A stretch of 64,000 bases of DNA, taken from assembly GCA_963575745.1 (NCBI GenBank), contig CAUYUJ010000869.1, forward strand, positions 137,501 to 201,500. The letters run 5' to 3'. The position numbers and the translations under genes were made by a program. Positions 18,661 through 27,408 of the stretch are shown here, in pieces. The first letter of the stretch is position 1, and each line of letters starts with the position of its first letter. This stretch comes from Prorocentrum cordatum (lineage: Eukaryota; Sar; Dinophyceae; Prorocentrales; Prorocentraceae). The notes under the pieces are model-generated. The model saw only the letters and a list, made by a program, of their open reading frames with translations, had not been told where the DNA came from and ran no database searches.

Positions 18661-19422
18661 ACCTAAGCGGGGCTTGAGAATCCCCCCAGGTCCCAGGGGG
18701 GGGCCGTCAGAAAACGTCGAATATAAATAATCCTGGCACCGCTGGGCGGCCCAGAACTTGGGGGCCACCACGTTGACAAGATATAGAACTTTGACCCAGG
18801 CCAATGGGTCAGTGAATCGCTTCGTTCCAATATCGGCAGCCTCGTTCAGTGTCCGTTCATACTGGAGTTCCACTATACCTCGGGAAAACTGTTCAGAAAC
18901 TGCGGCAGCGTCAATACGATGAGTTCGAGCAAGGTGCATTAGCTTCATGGGCCCTCCCGCTTTAATGACTTTGCACACTGCCTGGTTATCTTCTAAGAAA
19001 AGACAGTGCATCTGTCGTCCAAGCAGTATCTCCCAGAGCGGAAGAGCCGCAAGCAGCTCTTTTCGCAGGGCAAGGTCGGCAGCAACAATCTCAGCTTCAA
19101 GGGTGCCATGGGAAACACACGTCTGTCGCTGAGACCCCATAATTTGACCGGCTCTAGTGCAAGGGCCCCGAACCGCTTGATAACTGGCACTTGTGCTCCT
19201 GTGCGTTCGGATGTCACTTGCCAGATCCGCATCGGAGTATTGCTTCAACAAGACATCCTCCATACGATCCCCTACCCACGAGGACATACGATAATGGGAA
19301 GTTGCCTTGATATAGCAAACGAGGCGAAAAAAGATCCACGTCTTGTTGTTTTGTCCATTTGGTAATGCAACTCGCTGTATGGGACAAGGCGCGGAGAAGG
19401 TCGCATCGTGCCATTCTCGCAC
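18661..19422 (-). CDS. Element 1 RNase H
   Basis: Copia-type RNase H follows the RT. Visible motifs are YSDADLASD with the first acidic residue, RTHRSTSASYQAV, CVSHGTLEAEIVAAD with the catalytic Glu, LFLEDNQAVCKVI with the catalytic Asp, and ARTHRIDAAAVSEQ plus NEAADIGTKRF near the end. It degrades the RNA strand of the RNA-DNA hybrid. A frameshift in a T-run near 19335 separates it from the RT frame. The open frame runs on to 18424 as the linker. Confidence 0.85.
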
Positions 19423-20861
19423 CGTGTAGGATCTTCATCAAGACTTTAGCCGCAATGGGCTGGAGCACGCCCGACTTGGTCGGCGGCTCTGGATCGTCGG
19501 GGCTGGCCGCTGCGGCGGCGAGGCCGTGCACCACTACCTCTTGGTCACAGGGTCCAACGTCAACGTTAATGCTCAAAGCTGACGCAAGGGCCTCTTCTGC
19601 AGGAGGGCTAACTTCGCCTCAGGGCCCGCCTTGGCCGCCCTCGAGGTCGGCAAGTTCGGGGCCGAACAAGGTGCCTGCAGCGGGATGCGTAGATGGGTCG
19701 GTATCTGTGAGCTGGGCATACAATGTGACGCAAGAATCGAAGAATTCGGTCATATCATACTCGATGACCCTGGCCTGTTTGGGTTCTCTTGGCTGGTATG
19801 GCTCAGGCGGCTCGGCCGCTGAGTCACCCCCCGTTTCCTCCTCGGCACTCTCGTCTGGGACGGGTGCGTTCTTCTTAACTTTGGGAGGCGGTGGGTCAAG
19901 TATCGTGGGCAACTCGCCTTGCCATTCGACAGGCTGCGTTGAAAGCCGGTGTTCACGTCCCAAGTAGCGTCCGACCGCGGTCGGAGGGTCGATCTCTATG
20001 CCCTTGGGGCAATTGGGGGATGGGGATTGTAACAACTTCCATCCTTGGGCCAGCTTGTCAGCAGGACCAGCCAACTTGAAATCATCAACGTAGATAATCA
20101 AGAAGAGTTTCAACTCAGTGTGAAAATAGCAGCTCCGCCACGGGCTACATTTGATAAAGCCGTTGGCCGTGACATGCCCTTCGCAATGCTGCTCCCAGTA
20201 CCCCCCTGGATCAGGGTGTCCGTGCAAAGATGAAATCAATGGGCATACGGGATTGCGCATGTGCGACCAGGACTCAGGCCACTCTTCACGGGGCAGGAAC
20301 ACCCATGTCGGGGTGCCGCCCAGCTTGGATTGAGTGTAGGCCTGACGGGCGTCGGCTTGTTCAATGCTATTACCGTCAAAGAGCCCGTAAGTGTCGGCTG
20401 TTTTGCTAGCCTGCGTAGTAGCAGGGCTGCTGGAAAGTTCCTGAAACAAGGCCACATCTTCATTCTGATCTCTCACGCTGGAGCCGTCGAAGACGACCCG
20501 ACCCTTATTTACGATCTTTATGTCCTAGCGGCAACTCGGAATTCTTTTCTACGAGGACTGCGAACAGGCGACCAACATGCGCAGTCTTCCCTTTGAGTTC
20601 TGCAACAACATCGGCGTACTCTTGGACGCCTTTCTCATTCCATGTGCCTATCTCTCGCAATCGGTCCCATTATTTCCTCAAAGCGGCCTTGGCATCTTGA
20701 TTAGCCTGGGCTCCGACTTTGGAAACAGATCGCGCAACTGCGGCATCAATCCGAGTCTGTCGCCATTCATTAGGGAGTTGTCGGGGCTCTCCTACAACTG
20801 GGATGAGATCAGTGAAAGGGTTGCACAGGTAATCCATGTCAAATCTTTCCTTTTCACGCAA
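19214..20861 (-). CDS. Element 1 reverse transcriptase (copia type), frame-broken
   Basis: The RT is distributed over three frames (20670-20861, 19619-20476, 19214-19576). It contains GRLFAVLVEKN, VVFDGSS, DARQAYTQSKLGGTPTWVFL and the catalytic LIIYVDDFKLAG with YVDD at 20081-20092. PTAVGRYLGREHRLS and the connection segment ending in ARMARCDLLRALSHTASCI follow. An acidic Pro-rich insertion (about 70 residues from DPPPPKVKKNAPVPDE) interrupts the thumb region and is conserved in element 2. The order and YVDD are typical of Ty1/copia. Breaks near 20500 and 19600 inactivate this copy. Confidence 0.88.
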
Positions 20862-21062
20862 TTCTGCAACGGCGTCCGAGGCGCGCTGCGCCGCGATGCG
20901 GCGGCCGCCGGGCTCGAGGTCAAGCTTGCCTCCCCTGTCACCACAGATTCCGCGTCAGATAATGGATCCCTACCGACTGGGCCGGAGGGGTCACCATCAC
21001 GCGCGATGGCACCGCCGTGCCAAATTTGTCTCCACCCGACGTCTTCGTCATCCGAAAAAACA

Positions 21063-21956
21063 TTAATCTTCTCCCGGGTCCTCCTCCGCGGAGGAGTCGG
21101 TGGCCCCAGCTGCGGCTCGGCCGCCCTGGGCAGCTTGCCTTCGACATCGCTCAACCACCCATGGAGCGGCCCCCCTCGCCTTGCGACGCGCTGCAAGGTA
21201 AGCGGCACCCCCCTCAGAAAGTGGAGGCGCCGCAGCTGGCTTGGCCACCGCGGGCTCGGACGGAGGTCTTGAAACTTCCACGTTTAAGCCTATATCGCGC
21301 AAGAGGGCAAGACAAGGGCCAGGATCCTCAACGCCAAAGAAACCTCTCTCTTCGGCTTTGTATTGTTCAAAAGCCGCTCGACGTTGGGACTGATTCATAT
21401 TAAACCAACGACCAGGATGAATGCCAGGATTGGTGGATTCAGGCAACTTTTTGAGCCATTGGGCACCGTGCTTTGGATCAGGGTCTGTAACCCACGCTCG
21501 AGTCACGGGAACGAAGTCGGGGCCGCAATAAAGTACAACTCGAATGCTGCATGTTTTTCAACGACCTGTCAATGGGAGTTGCTTGGTCAGTTCATCGTTC
21601 GTTAGGCCAACAACCACGCGGCGATCTTCATAGTATTCCATCGTATCAAGGTTGTGGGTCGTGCGAGCAAGGAGCCGCCCTTTCCCAGGAATCCTTTCGC
21701 GCGGCTTGGCCGCTGAAAAGTTAGACTGTCGATCCAAACGGTGCTCAATATGAGCGAGACCTAACTTCTGATCTTGACCTTCATCTGGGCGAGAGTCTCG
21801 CTGTGGGCCCCGACCGTCAACAGCCACAGGCTCGTCGTCCACGCACAAACCCCCAGGACCGTCGTCATCATCGGAATCGGCCTCGGAGCCCTGCGGCGGT
21901 GCGCCCTCGCCTCCTCGGGGGGGGCGGCGGCGTAACCGCGGCGGGGTCATCTGCAT
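21063..21956 (-). CDS. Element 1 spacer between integrase and reverse transcriptase
   Basis: This low-conservation coding region is read in two frames (21558-21956 and 21063-21506). It contains an acidic/Gly-rich part (DSDDDDGPGGLCVDDEPVA), a basic helical part and TNPGIHPGRWFNMNQSQRRA. It corresponds to the variable region that separates integrase from RT in copia polyproteins. No domain is recognised. Confidence 0.5.
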
Positions 21957-23222
21957 AAAACGGATGGACCGATTGCGCTCCTGTTCCCTGCCCCGGACCG
22001 TCCGGGACGGCCGCGGCTTCGCCAGCGGGGGGGATTGTAACGGAGCGCACTTCAGTCATCGCCTCCTCATACGCTTTCCTCATGGGAAATTGTGGCATTT
22101 GGTCATCAGCAGTGCCATCTAAGATGTTGCTGTACACTTGGTCGGAGTTCTCACTGGTGGGTCGCTTGCCTTCGAGCGCGCGCCCGGATTCCATGTTAAG
22201 TCCGTCGAGCTGTCGAAGCGGCACTGCATAACTCTCTGGCCCAACCATGCCCCCCGCTTTATAGACATACCCTAGGTGCAACCCAGGGATGATCGCACTA
22301 TTCGAAACCTTGACTCCGGCGGGGGCACATGGCGCACAAGGGGCCCAAAGTGAAGCAGCGGTGCCTCGAACTGGCATCCATAGCGACGCTCCCAAATAGA
22401 CTTCCCCTCTTCAAGGGCCCCGGCAATGTAGCAGAGACAAACATATCTAACCGCATATGTCCAATATGGCGGTGGGGGGCCGGCCTGCATCATAAGGGCC
22501 CGGGTCCCCATCTGCACCGCGCCCTTCGCACGTTCAGCAACAGCGTTTTGCATTTTGTTTCCTGGGATGGTAGGGTCGTGGGCAATCTTGAGCTCGTAAC
22601 ATGCCCTTGTGAGCTCTCGCGCACCATCTGTATAACAATATTATATATGCTCTCCCGGGGCTTTAAGGTTTACTTAAAACTTACAAATGTGAACCGCAGA
22701 CTTGTCGTGAACACCCTGAGCGGCGAGGAAATCAGTTGCTCGGTCGCGAAAAGTCACACGCGCGGTCTCATCGTGGAGCCCCCGCGAGAATTCACCCATC
22801 GCAAACCAATGATCCATCGTCGTCAGATGTCCAAACGAAGTGGGGTTAGCGCATGGGCGGGGAACCTTCAGCCCTTTGTCGCGCGCTTTGCGCTGCTGTC
22901 GTCTCAGAGCTTTGGCCCAATTGCATACAGAACAATATGGGTTCTTGAGAGTATGAGTTAGGAGATGCGCGAGGGAGGCTGCGACCTCCTTGAGTCGCTC
23001 GGCAAGGGAACCCGACACCTCAACCTCTGCATCGTCTGGGTCTAGTTCTGATGGCGCGCCGATGTCGACTAGGTCGACACCATCAGCGCCTCCAACATCG
23101 CCCTCCTCGGGCCCGGGGGCCGCGTCGCACGCATCGGAGTCCAACCCGTGATCCATGTCGTAAGGAAGGCATCCTGAGACCCCGTGCCAACAAGGGCTCT
23201 TATATGCGGCAGCGCAGGCCAC
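21868..23222 (-). pseudogene. Element 1 integrase with two in-frame stops and a frameshift
   Basis: The zinc-binding HHCC motif is HLLTHTLKNPYCSVC (His 86 and 90, Cys 97 and 100 of the frame starting at 23222). The first catalytic Asp is in TTMDHWFAMGE (Asp 137). Two TAA codons follow at 22674-22676 and 22641-22643. The same frame then gives CYTDGAREL with the second Asp, and GNKMQNAVAER with the catalytic Glu. After a frameshift near 22320 it continues as AIIPGLHLGYVYKAGG, the usual copia integrase C-terminal segment. The gene is recognisable but cannot be translated through. Confidence 0.85.
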
Positions 23223-23580
23223 GGCTTGGCAGGGCTGAGCGTCGGCGCCACCAACGGCTTAGCCGCGGCAGGGCAAAGTCAAGAGACAACTGGAGGCAGC
23301 GATGCCGGTAGGTGTCCGAGTCCAAACGCATTCGCTAGCCGTGCGAGGCGTATAGTAGAAATAAGTGATGGCATCCGCAGGGTCTAGCGAGGACGGGAAA
23401 AAGGGCGCGGGCTCAGCCGGCCGTCCGTCGACATAGTTGTGATTGCCAATCAACTCATGTGTATGCAAGTCTATGGTCAAGCGAGTCTGAACAGCATGGG
23501 GAGGAGGTCCTCCCGCCGATTCCACATTATCCAGAAATGCCTTGGCGCCTGGCGTCACGCAACACCACCGCTCGGGGGTT

Positions 23581-24168
23581 TCACCCTCCCCAGCGGCAAC
23601 CGCGCACATCCACCCTACCCAGCGCCTCTTTGCCTGAAAGGGTCAAGTACGGAATCTTGCCCTCGACGATCAGGCCCACTCTTTGACCGTTGGGCAACAG
23701 AAGGTAGGGCCTTCGGCCAGCTGGCCAGAAGAAGCTAAAGCCGTGATCCATGCACCGCTCACCTACCGAGATCACGCACGGAGTGTCCGGCATGACCAAT
23801 GCGTTGAAACCACCACCCTTAAATTTGGGACATGCGATGCGAACTGAACCGAGGGCTGTTGCTTCTCCCCTGGCAGTATTCAGAATGATCGATTGCGGAA
23901 GCTTTCGGATCAATATCATTGCACCTGCACTCTTAATATATCTTTCAGCTATGAGGTTATACCCACACCCCGTATCAATGATAAAGCTCAGCGTTCCGAG
24001 ATATGCGACATCTTTGTCTGTACATCCCGCGGCGGCTGTGCCGTGTGGGCCCTCTTTCCCCTCCTCAGCCCTCAACCAGAGGTGCCAGACGTCATCTTGT
24101 AGGTCTGATGCCTTGATTAAGGCCTCCGCCGCAGATGCCCTCCACTGGGTGGACAATTGCCGGCGCAC
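23581..24168 (-). CDS. Element 1 retropepsin-type aspartic protease
   Basis: The frame of 195 codons contains SFIIDTGCGYNLI with the DTG active site at residues 65-67, and downstream VMPDTPCVISVGERC and LIVEGKIPYLTL, the pattern of copia-type proteases. One such subunit would dimerise to cleave the polyprotein. It lies between Gag and integrase as expected, with Gag ending about 100 bp upstream in another frame. Confidence 0.85.
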   Translation of the reverse strand: MRRQLSTQWRASAAEALIKASDLQDDVWHLWLRAEEGKEGPHGTAAAGCTDKDVAYLGTLSFIIDTGCGYNLIAERYIKSAGAMILIRKLPQSIILNTARGEATALGSVRIACPKFKGGGFNALVMPDTPCVISVGERCMDHGFSFFWPAGRRPYLLLPNGQRVGLIVEGKIPYLTLSGKEALGRVDVRGCRWGG

Positions 24169-24271
24169 TTCATCTGGGAACCTCCGCCTGTCTTCAGCAC
24201 TTGAGGGCGACTCTTTTAGGTCGTGGCGACGCGCCTTCCTACAAACGATGGCGGGTTCCGCAATCGCGGGG

Positions 24272-25651
24272 TCAAATCGGACGCGGAAATTGCGCCGACC
24301 CTTTTGTCTGAGATCGAGCGCAACCCTTGCTGGGGGGCTCGCTCCAATGCAGCTCGATAGCGCCCCGAGAAAGAGGATGCAGGAAATTGGTAATAATAAC
24401 TACGATACTCTCAACTTGCTCCGTGCGGTCGTGAAGAGACTCTCCACTGGAGGAGTTGTTATCAACTCCCCTGCTTGTATTTGTAGAGGCCTCTGGAAAA
24501 TGAGGGCCAGCCTGCTTCTGCCCTGGGAGGCCCCGAACTAACGGGGCTGGGCACGCGAACGCGCCCAGGCTGACTGGGTCAGCGGACGCACTCTTGCCTT
24601 CCCGCAATCGGTTTGACCGACGCGGGCACCGCCGCATCCGTCTCGCGAGGAAGGCAAGAAATAACAATATTATATTTGTTCTTGCCTTTGCCTTTGCCTT
24701 TGTCTCCATCGCTCCGGCGTCGCTCTGAGCTCGCGCTGGCGGCCCTCGAGCCGCCGCCTCCTGAGGATGAAGAGACATTGGCAGCGGCGGCATTGGCTTG
24801 CTTGACTCTGCGCTCGTATCCCAGAGGCTTTCCCGCTTTGACAAGGCCTCTTCATATTTGTCACGCTTGAGCTTTTCTTCTGCGGTCAGGGCTCTGCGTT
24901 GCTTATAGCAACCGCCCTGGGGTCCACGGCAGTTCTTGGGGTCGCGTGAGAAAGGGTTGCGCGGCAACTTGCTCTGTTTCTCGCGCGAACGTTCAGATTG
25001 GCTCCTAGTCCGCTGCCGCGCGCCCTTTCCACGGCCACCTGCCGGGGTCTGAGATCGGCCCCGTGCCTTCCGACCGCCGCCATTAGGTTTCTCAGACCTC
25101 CCTCGAGAACGTGCGTTCTGGGCTGGGGCAGCGTTCGGGTTAGCCCACGCAGCCGGCTGGGCCGGAGCGGCAGCTTTGGGCTTCTTGTGAGTAAACGGGC
25201 AACCCTGACCCGCGTGCGGGCAGGTCTCTCCTTTACGGACGAATTTGCACGTTGTCTCGCCCTTTGTCGCTCCACTCTTCATAACATTAATGGATTTCCC
25301 GAGACGCGCTGCTACCTCTGCCGCAGCGGCTTTGCCGTTGAGGCCTCGGCGGTTCTCGTTGCCGTTGCCTCCACCGCCGCCCAGGCGCATCTGACGAGCA
25401 CGTTGATTCAAAGTACCCTCATGCAGATCGATGTTCCATTCTTCTTTCTCGCGCAGCATCATCATCTCAACCTGAGCTCTGAGCCATTCGTAAGTGCGCA
25501 TGCCCTTCCCTGGCTTGTTTGAAGACAGATCATAAAACTGACAAATCATGCTTAACTTCTTGGGCTTCCTGCATTGCTCAAGGAAGTGGGCATGGATCGA
25601 AGCTCGCATTTCATCGGACGGAGGTCGTACGCCGTAGAGCTGCTGATACAC
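24272..25651 (-). CDS. Element 1 Gag C-terminal part with a CCCH zinc finger
   Basis: The frame of 459 codons is separated from the preceding Gag part by one stop. It contains helical capsid-like sequence (IHAHFLEQCRKPKKLSMICQ, then YEWLRAQVEMMMLREKEEWN), a Gly/Asn hinge, and CKFVRKGETCPHAGQGCPFTH. The last is a C-x8-C-x6-C-x3-H zinc finger of the CCCH RNA-binding class, in place of the CCHC knuckle usual in Gag. Long Arg/Ser/Lys-rich tracts follow. RNA packaging is the likely role. The last third (after KAKAKART) looks frame-shifted relative to the protease. Confidence 0.75.
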   Translation of the reverse strand: MYQQLYGVRPPSDEMRASIHAHFLEQCRKPKKLSMICQFYDLSSNKPGKGMRTYEWLRAQVEMMMLREKEEWNIDLHEGTLNQRARQMRLGGGGGNGNENRRGLNGKAAAAEVAARLGKSINVMKSGATKGETTCKFVRKGETCPHAGQGCPFTHKKPKAAAPAQPAAWANPNAAPAQNARSRGRSEKPNGGGRKARGRSQTPAGGRGKGARQRTRSQSERSREKQSKLPRNPFSRDPKNCRGPQGGCYKQRRALTAEEKLKRDKYEEALSKRESLWDTSAESSKPMPPLPMSLHPQEAAARGPPARAQSDAGAMETKAKAKARTNIILLFLAFLARRMRRCPRRSNRLREGKSASADPVSLGAFACPAPLVRGLPGQKQAGPHFPEASTNTSRGVDNNSSSGESLHDRTEQVESIVVIITNFLHPLSRGAIELHWSEPPSKGCARSQTKGSAQFPRPI

Positions 25652-25675
25652 ATCTGTCCATTCATTGTAGAAATG

Positions 25676-27340
25676 CTACAAATCAGCGTCTGGGCGATTG
25701 GGATCAATGACGACCTTGAACATATCACGTGAAATACGATGCTGACCCAGCTCCGATGTAACTGAGCACCAGTAGCATATGGCCCGTATCATTTCGCGAC
25801 CTGTCAAGAGTCTCTTTTCATTCTGGGAAGCGAACTCCACACGCTGGATCTGGTGAAGGAAATGAATGTGATGAACAGAATGATTGCGATTCCTACACAT
25901 CTTCGAAAATTTCTCAATCAAGTTAGCGGCGATCACGACGTCGAGGCGTCGGAAGCGACCCGGGTTTCTAAGTTGTTCTTTAGGCGCGGCGGGGCCCATG
26001 GCTTCCATGATCCGAAGCTGCGCCCCTTGAATCTCAGGGGGCGATCCAGCCGCAGCACGAGCGGTATGCATCTGCCACTCCCGTAGGTTTGTAACATCGG
26101 GAATGTCCATCATATCAACTTTTTGATTGTTGCCAACCTGTCTCCATTGGCTCCCTGGAGGCGGCTTCCCTGACTGGTGTTGAGCGGCATCGTCGATTGC
26201 GCACAAGAAGTCGGTACTTGGCGCGGTACTTTGATCATCCCCATCATTGCTCTGCCCTGCCCCGCCAGACGGCGCGGCCGCTGGCGCGCTACCCTTGCCT
26301 CCACCCGGCGGCTGGGCCGCCGGTGGCCTCGCTGGCCCCGCCTGGGTGAAAGGATGATATTTAATAAGGGTCATATCGTCTACAGCGCCTTGCATCTCGG
26401 CATTGAAGGGTGCACTATTCCCGGAGATGCCTGGCTTGGCCGGCCCTTCGGCGGCAGGGCCAGGGACGGCGAAATGGGTCTGCAAAGCTGGCCTGGCGGG
26501 CGTCTCCTGCGAAAGCTGGGGCGCGTCGAACCGATGAAATTCGGGCATGTTGCCCAGCGCTTCCTCGATAAATTGGAAGTATTCCATGCCCATGGTCTTT
26601 GTCATCTCTTTTGCCCTTTCTTCCAGCGCCGCCTCTCGGTCAGCTGCTTGCGATCGAGGCCGCATGTGTTGGTCTTTCTCTTTCAAGGACTCAGCGGTTG
26701 CAGCCTTGAGCTCCATCGCCTCTTTCTCTGATGCAGCTGCGCGGGCCAGCGCTTCTTCTTTATCGCGAATGTTGGCGGCTGACTTTTCCGAGCTCAATCG
26801 AAGCTGTTCCTCGGCTTGCTCCTTCATCCTCTGCATGTTACACTTGTCAGCGTAAATATCATCAAGGAGCTTCTGCTGTTGGGCCAAAAGGTTGGGGTTA
26901 GCGCTATCTCGCTTCCATTGCTCATCCCACTCCGCCTGTTCCACAGGCAAACTCTTTCGTTGGGCGCACGCGACGCAACGCTTCGTGTTCATATCAAGGT
27001 GGCCCTTGCAACTGGGTGACCCGCAAGTGGCGCATAAACCGACCTTTGGGTTTGAACATACTGAACAACTTTCGGCAGGGCCCCCTCTCGCGGACTGAGG
27101 CTGCTGGGCAGCCCTCACCCGCAGCAATGGCGGCATCCCGCCGTCTGGAGGCGCCGACCTAGGCCGGGCCTGCGACGACGTGGCACCAAACGGCTGGGCC
27201 GCCGGTGATGGTCGTCTGCTCGCCCCTGCTGGCTTGGCTGGCGGGCGCGCTCCGTCGCCTGATTGCACTTGGCGACGCGATGCCCTAGCGTGTCCATGCT
27301 TCTTGAGCTCATCTCGATATTGCTTATTATGGTCAACCAT
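25676..27340 (-). CDS. Element 1 Gag middle part: second Cys/His cluster, coiled coil, capsid-like helices
   Basis: The frame of 554 codons includes CSVCSNPKVGLCATCGSPSC and then H and CVACAQRK, a zinc-ribbon-like Cys/His cluster. A long coiled coil follows (ADKCNMQRMKEQAEEQLRLS through KEKDQH, about 100 residues), then a Pro/Ala linker and a conserved-looking helical domain (DVTNLREWQMHTARA, NLIEKFSKMCRNRNHSVHHI, REMIRAICYWCSVTSELGQH). The last is in the right place for a capsid domain. Upstream the frame is open to about 27450, where homologous heptad sequence continues from the first Gag part across a frameshift. Confidence 0.65.
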   Translation of the reverse strand: MVDHNKQYRDELKKHGHARASRRQVQSGDGARPPAKPAGASRRPSPAAQPFGATSSQARPRSAPPDGGMPPLLRVRAAQQPQSARGGPAESCSVCSNPKVGLCATCGSPSCKGHLDMNTKRCVACAQRKSLPVEQAEWDEQWKRDSANPNLLAQQQKLLDDIYADKCNMQRMKEQAEEQLRLSSEKSAANIRDKEEALARAAASEKEAMELKAATAESLKEKDQHMRPRSQAADREAALEERAKEMTKTMGMEYFQFIEEALGNMPEFHRFDAPQLSQETPARPALQTHFAVPGPAAEGPAKPGISGNSAPFNAEMQGAVDDMTLIKYHPFTQAGPARPPAAQPPGGGKGSAPAAAPSGGAGQSNDGDDQSTAPSTDFLCAIDDAAQHQSGKPPPGSQWRQVGNNQKVDMMDIPDVTNLREWQMHTARAAAGSPPEIQGAQLRIMEAMGPAAPKEQLRNPGRFRRLDVVIAANLIEKFSKMCRNRNHSVHHIHFLHQIQRVEFASQNEKRLLTGREMIRAICYWCSVTSELGQHRISRDMFKVVIDPNRPDADL

Positions 27341-27408
27341 CTTCGCAGCAATGATCCGCGCGTTGGCCGCTTCCAGCCTAGCAGCGCAAAGTTGATATTG
27401 GAGCTCCT

